A stretch of 64,000 bases of DNA from Pseudomonas gozinkensis (GTDB lineage: Bacteria > Pseudomonadota > Gammaproteobacteria > Pseudomonadales > Pseudomonadaceae), in contig NZ_CP062253.1 of assembly GCF_014863585.1 (NCBI RefSeq), positions 3,684,501-3,748,500 of the forward strand, given 5' to 3'. The notes under the pieces were generated by a model. It searched no databases. It worked only from the letters and a program-made list of their open reading frames with translations, and was not told the DNA's origin. This document shows positions 26,227 through 36,900 of the stretch, piece by piece; the first letter of the stretch is position 1; every line of letters starts with the position of its first letter. A program made the translations under genes and the position numbers.

Positions 26227-27174
26227 ATGACCCCGAACCGCGCGACATTCCCTGTGCGACTGGCGCTGAGCCTGCTCGGCTGCGCCGCGACCCTGCCGGC
26301 GCTGGCCACCGAAGCCGGCGTCGACAACATCGGCCCCGGCACCGACGGGTTCTTCATGCTGCCGCTGGAAGTCGACAGCCTTCCGGAGAACATGGTCGCC
26401 TTCAACCTCTACTACAACCACTACAAGTCGCGAAAGCTCAACATCAGTTCGCTCGGCGGCAAGGTGCCGAACGTCGAGATCGAATCCACCGCCGTCATCC
26501 CGCGTCTCGACTACCTGAGCCCGGTGCGGATTTTCGGCGGACGCCTGGCCGGTTACATCGCCCAGCCGTGGCTCAAACAGGAAGTTTCGGTATTCGGCCT
26601 GAGCGACACCCGCGAAGGCATGGGCGATACCACCATCGCGCCGATCATCCTGTGGGACATGGGCAAGAACCTGACCCTCGGCGCCGCCGTGGAAATCACC
26701 GTGCCCACCGGCGAATACAGCGTCGACCGCCTGGCCAACACCAGCAACAACTTCTACACCTACAAACCGCTGTTTTCCTTCACCTGGCTGCCGACCGAGC
26801 GCACCGAGGTGTCGATGAAAACCACCTACAGCTTCAACGAGAAGAACAAGGACACTGACTACAAGTCCGGGCAGATCTTCCACTTCGATTACTCGGCCAG
26901 CTACAAGATCACTGATGACCTGATGCTCGGCATCAACGGCTACTACCTCAAGCAGACCACCGACGACAAACAGTTCGGCCACACCGTGCAATTCGCCGGC
27001 GAAGACGTGAACGACGGCGTACGCGGCAAGGTCTTCGCCATCGGCCCGGCGCTGCACTTCACCTTCCTCAAGTACGCCAGCGCCGAGATTCGCTGGGCCA
27101 AGGAGTTCGACGTGGAGAACCGGCCGGAGGGGGAAATGTTGTGGGCGAAGGTGAGTATTCCGTATGCGTTCTGA
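26227..27174 (+). CDS. MetA-pathway (phenol degradation)-type outer-membrane protein
   Basis: A 315-residue secreted beta-rich protein of the Phenol_MetA_deg type, thought to form outer-membrane channels for hydrophobic substrates. I start it at the ATG following TGAGGACGG; upstream in-frame ATGs lack a site. The signal peptide has its cleavage after ALA (residues near 25). The body alternates polar and apolar residues (VGDTT-like GMGDTTIAPIILWDMGKNLT) and ends in the C-terminal aromatic motif VSIPYAF, as expected for an outer-membrane barrel. It is divergent from the AraC regulator. Confidence 0.82.
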   Translation: MTPNRATFPVRLALSLLGCAATLPALATEAGVDNIGPGTDGFFMLPLEVDSLPENMVAFNLYYNHYKSRKLNISSLGGKVPNVEIESTAVIPRLDYLSPVRIFGGRLAGYIAQPWLKQEVSVFGLSDTREGMGDTTIAPIILWDMGKNLTLGAAVEITVPTGEYSVDRLANTSNNFYTYKPLFSFTWLPTERTEVSMKTTYSFNEKNKDTDYKSGQIFHFDYSASYKITDDLMLGINGYYLKQTTDDKQFGHTVQFAGEDVNDGVRGKVFAIGPALHFTFLKYASAEIRWAKEFDVENRPEGEMLWAKVSIPYAF

Positions 27175-27263
27175 GTGCATTTGTAGGAAGGCGCGCGCGG
27201 ATTTGTAGGCAGAAAACCTGAAAAACAGAGGGTGGGAATAGGCCTACAGCGGCGGTCGAGATT

Positions 27264-27358
27264 GCCGGACAACGGAGGGAAACGTCCGGCAGATTTCAAA
27301 GGGGCGCTTGCAGATACTGGGCTTCGTTACTCCATGGTTCCTCAAGGGCTCATGGAGT
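27264..27358. other. Two hairpins before the toxin-antitoxin pair
   Basis: GCCGGAC (27264-27270) pairs with GTCCGGC (27284-27290), and ACTCCATG (27329-27336) pairs with CATGGAGT (27351-27358). Neither is followed by a T-run on either strand. The first may end the outer-membrane protein transcript. The second lies about 70 bases before the antitoxin and could be an operator. Confidence 0.35.
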
Positions 27359-27426
27359 GCATCGTCTGCCAGTGACGACAATGGGCCATTCCCCCTTAAA
27401 CTGTTAAATTGATCACGGAGATCACT

Positions 27427-27621
27427 ATGAGCTTATTACTTTCCCCGTTTTACTCTGACTTCGAATCCGAAGAAGAGGCCGAGAGCTACGATCGCTGGTT
27501 TCGTGCCAAGGTGCAGGCTGTACTGGATGATCCTCGCCCGGGCATTCCCCATGAGGAAGCCATGGTGCGGCTCGACCAGTTATTAGAAGAGAGACGCAAG
27601 AATCGACGCGCTGCCGCTTGA
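27427..27621 (+). CDS. RelB/StbD-like antitoxin
   Basis: A small acidic protein of 64 residues (DFESEEEAESYDRWFRAKVQ, then ...DDPRPGIPHEEAMVRLDQLL). The EEEAxxYDxWxRxKVxxxLxD...PHxEVMxxLxxLL pattern belongs to antitoxins paired with ParE/RelE toxins. The ATG follows CGGAGATCACT; an ATG 18 bases upstream is less well placed. It overlaps the toxin frame by about 20 bases. It should bind DNA through its N-terminus and neutralise the toxin through its C-terminus. Confidence 0.75.
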   Translation: MSLLLSPFYSDFESEEEAESYDRWFRAKVQAVLDDPRPGIPHEEAMVRLDQLLEERRKNRRAAA

Positions 27622-27895
27622 ATGGAGCGATCAAGCTCTGGACGATCTGGCTGACATTATCGATTACATTGAACAATACAACTCAAACGCTTCAACGGCT
27701 CTGCAGCACAAGGTGGGTGCAGCAACGCAAAGGCTTTCATCAATCCCCTATGGTTACCGGTCCGGTCGAGCGCCAGGCACTCGGGAAATGGTGGTCAATC
27801 CGAACTATCTGCTGGTCTATCGAGTGAACGGGCGCATCAAAATACTGACGTTAGTCCACACCCGACGACAATACCCACGAACCTCATCACCATAA
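27602..27895 (+). CDS. ParE/RelE-like toxin, start codon atypical or lost
   Basis: The frame after the antitoxin encodes a full ParE-like chain: LEWSDQALDDLADIIDYIEQ, then the helix ALQHKVGAATQRL, then SIPYGYRSGRAPGTREMVVN, YLLVYRVNGRIKILTLVHTR and QYP at the end. These are the standard ParE/RelE core motifs (W-S-x-x-A-x-x-D-L; G-R-x-x-G-T-R-E; Y-x-V; V-x-H-x-R-x-x-Y). No ATG, GTG or TTG lies between the in-frame stop at 27584 and the conserved start of the domain. The only candidates are ATC at 27602 or CTG at 27611; the first GTG (27713) would remove a third of the protein. The gene may use a rare start or be a start-codon mutant; 27602 is chosen only as the domain edge. Confidence 0.6.
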   Translation: MDALPLEWSDQALDDLADIIDYIEQYNSNASTALQHKVGAATQRLSSIPYGYRSGRAPGTREMVVNPNYLLVYRVNGRIKILTLVHTRRQYPRTSSP

Positions 27896-27920
27896 AAAAA
27901 GGGCGGCCAATTGGCCGCCC
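27894..27920 (-). terminator. Intrinsic terminator of the giant exoprotein gene
   Basis: On the minus strand GGGCGGCC-AATT-GGCCGCCC is followed by seven T. The perfect 8-base stem and T-run sit 24 bases after the pdtA-like stop codon. It also ends near the convergent toxin gene. Confidence 0.9.
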
Positions 27921-27943
27921 GAAGCGTACTACACGAGAGTCCT

Positions 27944-30900
27944 TTACAACGTCAGCTGTCCCCGCTCCTCTTCGGTCAGCTGCTGTTTCGCCTGTTCATC
28001 CAGCGCCCCGGCGCCCAGGACCTGCACCGGGCTGTTGGGGTTGTAACCGGGTGTCGGTGCACGGCTGGCGCCGTCGCGGGTCGGGGCCAGTTGTTCGTTG
28101 CCGAAGCTCAGTACTTGCACAGTGAACACCGAGGCCTGGTTCTGGCGTGACGCAGCTTGCTGCTGACGGGCGACGTCTTCCGCCGCCTGGGTCGCCGACG
28201 ACGCAGCGGAACTGGCCGAGGTGATCGCCCCGGTGTTGACCGCCGAGACTACCGGCACGCCGGTCGCCTTGCCCTGCACCGAAATGTTGGCGGCGTTGAC
28301 CACCGTCAGCGCGGCGATGTTGACGTTGCCCGAGACACGAATCCCCGCCTCGCCCGCATCGATGGTGCCCAGCGGCGCAATCAGGTCGATGTCCCCCGGT
28401 GCCACTTCGGCAATCGGGTTGAGCGTGGCGATACCGGCACCGGTGCTCGGCACCGATGGCGACAAGGTCACATTGCCCCAGCTGTCGTACACACGTTTCG
28501 GCGGGGTGTAGACCACGGTGGTTTTCGAACCGCGACCGGCGTTGATATCGCCTTCGGCCGACCAGCCGAGTATCGAACCACCGAACGTGGTCATGATCCG
28601 GCTCTGCCCCAGCAGAATGCTGCCCTGGGAGTAGAGCTGAATGTTGCCCGAGCCCTGAGTGATGATGCCTGCGGTGGACGGTGGTGCCGCGCCCTCGATG
28701 CCGAACACCTGACCACCGCCCGGCGTGAGCATCTGGATATCGCCGCCGAACAACGTCTTGACCCCGGCACCGCCATAAAGAGTGATATCGCCGTCATAAC
28801 GGATCGGATTACCGGCCACATCGGTGGTCGGGAACAGCGCAGCAATGGCGTTGCGACCGCGCAGATAACTGCCTTGGCGTGGACCGTCGACGTCGTTGTA
28901 CTCAAGACCACCCGCACGCAGTTCGGCGAAGTACACCTGGCGGGCGAAGATCGCTTGCTCGGCACTTGGCAACGCGGTGAAGAAGGCTTGCGCCTGCTCT
29001 GCATTGCCGCTGAAGCCGTAGCCGAGGGTCAGCCAGCTCTGCAATTCGTCGAGGTAGGTCTTGACCACTTTGCCCGGCTGCCCGGCAAGGGACAGATTCG
29101 CGTCAGCGAGATTGTCCCGGTTCAGATAGCGAGCGATAAAACGTCCGTAATCCGCACCTTGTGCACCGATGCCGGCCTGCAGCACGACGCTGGCACCGGG
29201 CCGACTGTCGCCCTGCACAATCGGCCCGAGGCTGGTGATGCTCGCGCGATCTTCCATGAGGATATTGCGCCCGGCATTGATGTCGAGCAGGCCGGGGCCG
29301 GCAATGTCGAAGCTGCTGTAGAGAATGTCGCGCCCCGCCGAGACACGCGACACATCACGCGCACCGTTGTGGACGAACAGGTTGCCCGAGGAGGCAATTG
29401 CTTCGACGTTCCAGCCCAGATCCAACGGCGCAGCAGTAGGTTTGCCAAGGTCGGTGCCGGCCGCAACGATATCGCGCCCGGCCAGCATCCACACCGGCGC
29501 AGCCGCGACATACCAGGTGCGCAGTGAGGTGCTGAAACGCAAGGTTTCACCGCTGCGCACGCCGACCAGATCACCGGTCAATGCGTAGAAACGTGTCGGT
29601 GCCTGCACACCGCTGGTGCCTGAATAAGTATCGGCGCCAAACGCAAACAACGGATAACGCAGGTTCTGACTCGGTGCCACGCCATCAACGCTGTAATTGC
29701 TCAAGAGCGGCTTGCTGCTGCCGTATTGCGCATAGCCGCTGAACGCCGGCGCGAATGGCGTGGCGAGGGCCGCCCGGCTGGCGCCGGACTGATCGATGGC
29801 ATAGCCGCCGGCGTAAATCGAGTCGCCGGCGAGCATTTCCAGTTGACCAGCGGCTGAAGGTGCCAGCACCAGCGAATAAGCCGGTGCAGCAGGAAACGCA
29901 CTGGAGACAGACACCGCTGACGTGCCGGCATAGATCGAACCCTGAGCGGCCACGGCGCGCAAGATCGACGGATAGACAAAGCGCAGGTCGCTCGGCGAGC
30001 TGTTGCGATTGGTCAGCGGCCCTGCCGTGCTGGTCTCGGCCAATTGGGTGCTTGGGGTCAGGTTGCCCCCGGCTGAAAACAGATCGATAGCGGTGTGATC
30101 CGTCCACAGCGAGAAACCCGCCAGTCCGCCACCGCCATACACGACGCCAGCGGCATCGGTGAACGGTGTGCTGTTTTGCAGACGCACGCGTCCCGGGTCC
30201 GCCGCACCACCGAGCACCAGATCACCCCGCGTGCTCAGGCGCATGCCCGAGTCACCGGGGATCAACACCAGACCACCGGAGGCAATGCCCAGGGTCGAGG
30301 TGAACGGGTCGAAGGCCCGGGTTTCGCGCGCATCCTGCAACGCCGCTGCCGCACCGTATTGCAGGTTGATCGCGCCAAGTGCCCCGCCCGACAACTGTGC
30401 CGCGCCGCGCAGGTTGATCAAGGCTCCCTGCAAGTCATGGTTCGGTGAGGCGTTGCCGCTCAGCCCCGCGCTCGCTTGCAGCGACGGGTTGAGCGTGCCG
30501 CCGATGCGAATGTCCATGTCGCCACCGCCGGTCAATTGCAGGCTGCCGTCGCTGCCGACCCGTCCGGTGCTGCCGACCGCGACGATCAAGCCTTGGCTGC
30601 GCGGGTTCAACCCGCTGTCGCCCAACGGCCGGAGCATGCCGCCGTCGCCGCCGACACGCAGGCTGACGTTGCCGCCACCCAGCGCACCAAAACCCGTGAA
30701 GCCGACCAGATAAGGGCCGCTATCGGTGCCCTGATCCGGCAGGGGTTGGGTCGCATAGCTGCCAAAGTTGATCCACCAGGCGGTCGGCACATCGCTGTTG
30801 CCTGCGCCTTGGCGCCAGAGCCAATTGCCCACCGAGACGCTGGCAACCTGCTCACGAAGCTTGGCCTGGGGGTTGAGGCTGCGACGGCCCACGGCGTCGC

Positions 30901-33900
30901 CGGACACCGAGCCACCGGCATTGATCGTCAGGTTGCCGCCCCACTGCGGATACCAGGCCTGATACAGGCTGTCGCTACCACCATTGACCCATTTTTCGTA
31001 ATCGGCGCCCTGGCTCCCCAGCACCGAGCCATTGTCGGTCAAGTTGCCACGGCGCAGGTTGTAGCGCGGATCGACGTCGCTTGATTGGGTGCCGGCGGTG
31101 TATACCCCGAACGCCGAATCCATGCTCAGGTTACCAGCCGCCAACAGGTCGAGGTCGCCGGTGCCGGTGCGCAACACACTGAACATCTGCGAGTGGGTCG
31201 TGGTGCTGATCCCGCCCTTGTTCGGCGCACAGGAAAACGGGTCTGCATCACACCACCACAGGTCGTCCTCGACCACCGGGGTACCCGCCGGCATCCCGGC
31301 AATGTTGTCCGGCGCCCAGAGGAATTTGGCCGGCAACAGGCACGCGCCGGGGAACACGTCACACAAATACAGCTCATCATCGCTGACCACCGTGCCTTCC
31401 GGATAACCCATCGGGTTGCCGTCGACCCAGGTCGTATCGAGTTTTTTCTCGGTCACTTTCAAGCCGTAGTGGGTATCGGCCAGGCGCAAGTTGCCGTCGC
31501 TGGTCAACGGTTTCAACGCGCGGCTGTCGGCGGCATCCAGATCGGAGCCGGCCACCAGTCGCATCGACCACGACGTGCTGCCCGCCGGCAACATGCTCGC
31601 CACGGCCCAGTTACGGCCTTGTTGTGTAGCGTTGGTGTAACCGCGCAGTTCAATGAATGACATACCGTCAGCCAGCACCACATCCGTCATCGACGGAATC
31701 AGCGAGCCGCGCAGCAGCGCCAGCGCACTGCTCAATTTGACCCCGACAAGCACATTATCCGCACCGAGCGTGCCCGGCAGCGGCACGCCTTTAGGCCAGC
31801 TCATGGCCTGCAGTGCGGTGGCAGTGTTCAAGCGGGTACCGGCGCCCAGGCGACTGCCGATCGGCAAGGTCAAGTTCTGTGTAAGCAGAGTGCCGGCGGC
31901 GTACAGCAGGTTGCCCGCCGAATCGTGGATGGCGGCGGACAACACGCTGCCGGCGTTCAAGGTGTACTCACCGGCCAGAACCGCCTGGGTTGGCAACAAC
32001 GTGCCGCTGGCGAATGTGGCCGCCTGAATCGGCAAGTCGTAGTTCAAGGTAGTGCCGTTCGGGAACAGCGTACCCTCGGCCAGCGTCACGCCGCTGCCCG
32101 GCACGATCAGATCGCCACCGAATGGCTGCACGCCCGGCAGCAGTTTCCAGCCGGCGTCATCCACGGTTTCCGGCGGCGGCGCGAAACCGTCGTTGATACT
32201 GCCGTAGATATCGAGGTTGCCACCGGCACGCATCACCAGGCTCGCCGACTCACCGGAGCCATACAGCGCAGTTTTCTGCGTGTGCGGATTGAGGCTCGCG
32301 TAGCGGTAGCGCGACAGGTCGATATCGCCTTCGACCAGCAGATCGCCGTCGGCAGACTTGCTGGCGATTTCCACACCCGGGCGCAGATGGAAGGCATCGC
32401 GGTAGGTCGCGTTGTTCAACCCTGCCAATTTGCGCTGCAGCAGGTCACTGTTGACCAGTGCCGCGTTGATGAAGGCGTCGCTGTCGCCATGAATCCGATC
32501 GAACAGTGCCTGATCGATCACCTGATACGGCCGGCCACTCGCTGCGGGATCAACGCCGTCGCGGGCATCCGTGTAGCGGCGAACGGCGTTGAGGCCAATA
32601 GAGCGCGCGCCTTGAATACTCAGTGCGCCATTGGCATCGATCGCGATATCACCGGCGCCCAGACGCGGCGCGTTCAACTCCAGGGTGCCCCGTGCAAGCC
32701 CATCGTTTTGTCCGGTCAGACTGCCCGGCGCGGCATCGGTGCCGTGGCGCAGATCGATCCGCGCACCGGAGGCCAGCGTCAGCACGCCGGCACCGGAATC
32801 GAGCTCGACGATCGCCCGGTTCGGCGCATCGATGATCTTGCCGTAGCTGTCGACCCGCAGCACTCGACCGTGAGCGTCGAGGACCGAACTGCTGCCCAAG
32901 GTCAAACCGTTTTTGCCGGACAGACGAATGCTGCCGACCCGCTCGCCACTGGCGTCGATGGTGCCGGCCACGCTCAAGTGGCCATTGTCCAGCGAGACAT
33001 TGACCTCGCCGGCGCGCAGGCCATCGCCGATCAGCAGATCACCCTGTTTGAACTGGAAGCTGCGGCTGCCGAACACCTGGCCGTCATTCAAGCGCTGGTT
33101 GAGCGCGGCGAATTGTTGATTCAGATCGTCGCCCAGTTGCTGCGCACGAATCTCCACGCCCCCGGCCTTGTATGGCACCCAGGTGCCACCGGCATCGTAA
33201 TGACCGCTGCTGGCGCCGAGGATCTGACCTTGCAGATCAACCACACCGGCGTTCGCCGCCAGCGCCACTGCGCTGAGATTGCCGGCCATATTGTTCTGCG
33301 CCGAAAGATCAATGCGCGAACCGGCCGCCTGACGGATATTGCCGCTGTTGCTGAAGAGCGACACGTCGCCGCCCCAGCTGTATTTGTTGACGTCGTTGAA
33401 CGGCAAGGTGCGTCCGGCCAGATCCAGCTGCGCATTGCCCGTCAGGGTCAAGTCATTCTCGGCCTTGACTACCAGCTTGCCGCTCGCCAGCGCGATCCGG
33501 CTGTCGAGGACAACATGGCGCGCATCCAAAGTCAGTTCCGCGCCCAGCGCATCGGCTGCTGCGCTGGCAGCGCTGCCGGTCAAGGTCAGGTTATTGCCCG
33601 CCTTCAGCGAGTTGACCGAGGCGGCTTCACCAGTCAGCAACGGCGTGCGCAGCATGAGGTTGCCGCCGCTGTAGGCGTAGCCTTTGACCGGGTCGTACGC
33701 GCCCTGCTCCTGATACACCGCAAGACTGCCCTTGTGGTTGGCGGTAATGCGCTCGCTGGCACTGAGGTTGACGTTGGCAAAGCCCAACGCCAGACGGTCG
33801 TTCTGATCCAGGCCGCTGGGCTGCGGATTCGGCCCGTAACCCAATTCGATGCGCTGCGCTTCAATCTGCAGGGTCCCGCGCCCTGTGCCGGCGCCACCGC

Positions 33901-36900
33901 TGACTACTGCTCCCGGCGCCTGGGTGGCTCCGTTCCAGATCAGATTGGCGGTGCGCAAGGTGGCTACGTCCTCGCTGCCGCCCTGGCCGTAAATCGCCGG
34001 GGTCGTCAGGATCAGGTTCTGCAGTTTGCTCTGGCCGGTTTGCGGGTCCAGTGTGTCGAGCGTGGTGGTGCCAAAGAAGTTGAACGAGTCGCGAGCGGTC
34101 AGGTTCAGCGATTCCAGGGCCGGCGCCCCGAACTGGGTGTCGCCCCGAAGCAAGCGGTTCAGCACGTTCTGGCTCAGGGTCAGACCCACCGGCACGCGCC
34201 CCGCCGCGTCGCCCAGCACCTGTGTGTTGCCGACATTGACCGCGCCGACCGCCAGGGTCAGATGACGGGTGCCGAAACGCACCGTCTCATCAAGTTCGAA
34301 GTGGTTGTCGGTGGCGGCGCTGATACTGCCGTTGGAATACAGGATCGCCGGGTTACTGCACGGCGCCAGCGAGCAGGTGCCGATATGGATACTGCCGGCA
34401 CCGGTATGGTCGACGGCTTTCTCCGGCGCCAGCACACTGTTCCAGCCATTGGAAACCAGCAACAGGCTGGCCTGCCCCGGCTGATAGACAAAGCCGTCGG
34501 TGGAGTCGAACGAGACCTCGCCGCGCCCCAGGGTATTGATCCCAGCCCCGGCCTCGACGGTAATGCCACCGCCGGTGTTCTCGGTGCGCAACATGACTTC
34601 CGGCGCCGAGAGGATCGCACCTTCACGCAAGAAAATGTCGGTGCCCGAGCCGCCGTTGACGAAGGTCACGATATTGCCGCCAGCGCCGTATTCCACGGTC
34701 GGTGCCGCGCCGATGGCCAGACGTCCGGCATTCAGGCGGTTGAGGCTGTCGGCGTAGAGCGAGACACCGCGAAAATCCGGCGTCGGCTCATGGCCTGCGC
34801 CCAGTACTTCGAGAATACCGATTGACGGTTCGCTCACCACGGCCGTGCCCGTAACGCCGCCCTCAGCGGGCTGAAACAACACCTCGCCGTTGAAATCCAG
34901 GGCAATGGCATGCTCTTCACCATGCTCCAGATTCAGACTCAGGGTTTTGCCGTCCATCGGTGCCAGTGCGCGTGGTACTCCACGCCGCGCCGCGTCACTG
35001 GTGATGAACTGGCTGTAGCTGGTTTCGTTGTATTGCGAGTAGCGGCGCAGTACATCAGCCGACGTCAGCGTCAGCGTGCTCGGCAGACTGTCACGCACGT
35101 CGGTATTGGCAATCGACATCTGGCCGCTGCTGGTCCATGAACCATTGCGCATTTGCAGCGCGCCACCCATGGCCGTCGGCGTCGCCTGGCCGTTGACCTC
35201 GACCCGGAACGCCCCGGGCAACAAGGCAAACGTCGAAGGCAGCAAGGTATAAGTGCCGGCCGGTAAACCCGGCACGCCCGCACCGATCGTGACCTGTTGA
35301 CCGATGCGCGGATCGACCGCGCCAGCCTCGGCGATCACCGGGGCATAGACACTCTGATTGCCCGGCAGGATTGCGTAGACCGGATTGCTCGCCAGGCCCG
35401 GCAGGCTGAACGTGCCGTCAGCGGCATTGCGCACCAGCGGGTTGTAGCGGGCATCGGTGGAACCGCCACGCCCGGAGATGAAACCGGCGCCGCGCAGATC
35501 GCCACCGCCCGACAGATCAATCACCGCGCCTTGCGCGACATCCAGATACTGCGACTGCACGGCCACCCCGGTCGTGGTGCCGACTATGCCCCTCAACAGC
35601 ACCGAACTGCCGTTGTAGCGATAGTCGATACCGTCAGTCGTGCCGCCATAAGGCATGACCAGTCCGGCGGCGCTGACTGACGTGAGACTGCCGGGCAACA
35701 ACGCAACCTCGCGGGTCTGCACCGACTTGCTGCTCTCACCCAGAGTGATCAGGCCCAGCGGTGCCCGTACCACCCCGCCTTGTTCGATGTGGCTGGCGGC
35801 GAGGATCAACTCGCCGAACACCGAATAAGGCAATGCCGCCGGGACGCCACCCTGAGCGAAAATGCGCAAGGTGCCGTCACTCGGATCGGTCTGCTGCTGG
35901 AAGCCGGCGCGCACCCGGGCGTGAATCCCGCTCACCGGATAAATCTGCGCGGCGCCGAGGTTCAAATCACCCGCCGTCCACAGCTCGGCATAGGTTTGCG
36001 TGGAAGAGCCGATGAACCGCAGGTCGCCCTGACTGGCCAGCGTGACTTCGGCGAAGCTGCGGCGACCAACCTCAAGGACCGGCGCATCGAGTTGCAGAAT
36101 ATTGCCCTTGGTACCGAACGACAGGCTGTTACCGATATCCAGCAGGCTGGCGCTGGCGGTGAACTGCGCCGCCGAGACATCGGGCGTCGGCGCATGCATG
36201 ACCCGAGGGCGGATAAAGACACTGGAGTCGTAATACGCGCCCGGGCCCAGCAACCGCAGGTGCGGTGCAGACAGATTGATCCGCGCATTGCTGCTCGAAC
36301 CCTCGGCCAGGGAGATCGCGCCGGCATACAGGCTCAGGCTTTGATTCAGATGCAGGTTGACGTCGCCATCGAACGAAATCAGGCCATTGCTCAACAGCCC
36401 CAGATGATCGAAGCCGCCGGCCATCAAGGCATCGGCGCTCAGCCGGGCGCTACCGTAAGTCAGCATGGGTGCGGCTTCGCCGGGTTCAAGACCGGCCGCC
36501 AGGGTGGTCTTGCCAGCGCCCTGGCCGATGATGATTTCCCGTGGTCGCCGGACCTCGTTGCTGGCGGTGTTGAGGCGGTATAGCGGCGTTTCCAGGGCGA
36601 TGTCCAGCCGCCCGCCACCCGCGCCGGCACCACCGGCTGCGGCACGCAGGTCGCCGTCGATGAACAGGCCGTTGTAGGAACTCAGGGAAATCCGCCCGCC
36701 GTCGGTAGCGACCGTGGTCGGACCCTGCCCGGCAATGTCCAGCACCGCCTGGGTGCCCGAAGCGTCAAGACGCGCGCCCTGGCGCACGATCACATAAGCG
36801 TCGGCCGACGTTGCCGTGGCTTTCTTCGAATCGATTTCACCACCGATGATGATGCTGCCACCCTTGCCGACCTGGCCGTACACCCTTCCCAGGGCATCGA

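Noticed and set aside
31925..34825. A 966-codon plus-strand frame within the giant exoprotein region, and others at 38066-40177
   Set aside because: They are antisense shadows of the 4166-residue TpsA gene, created by its repeated composition; no start signal or domain.
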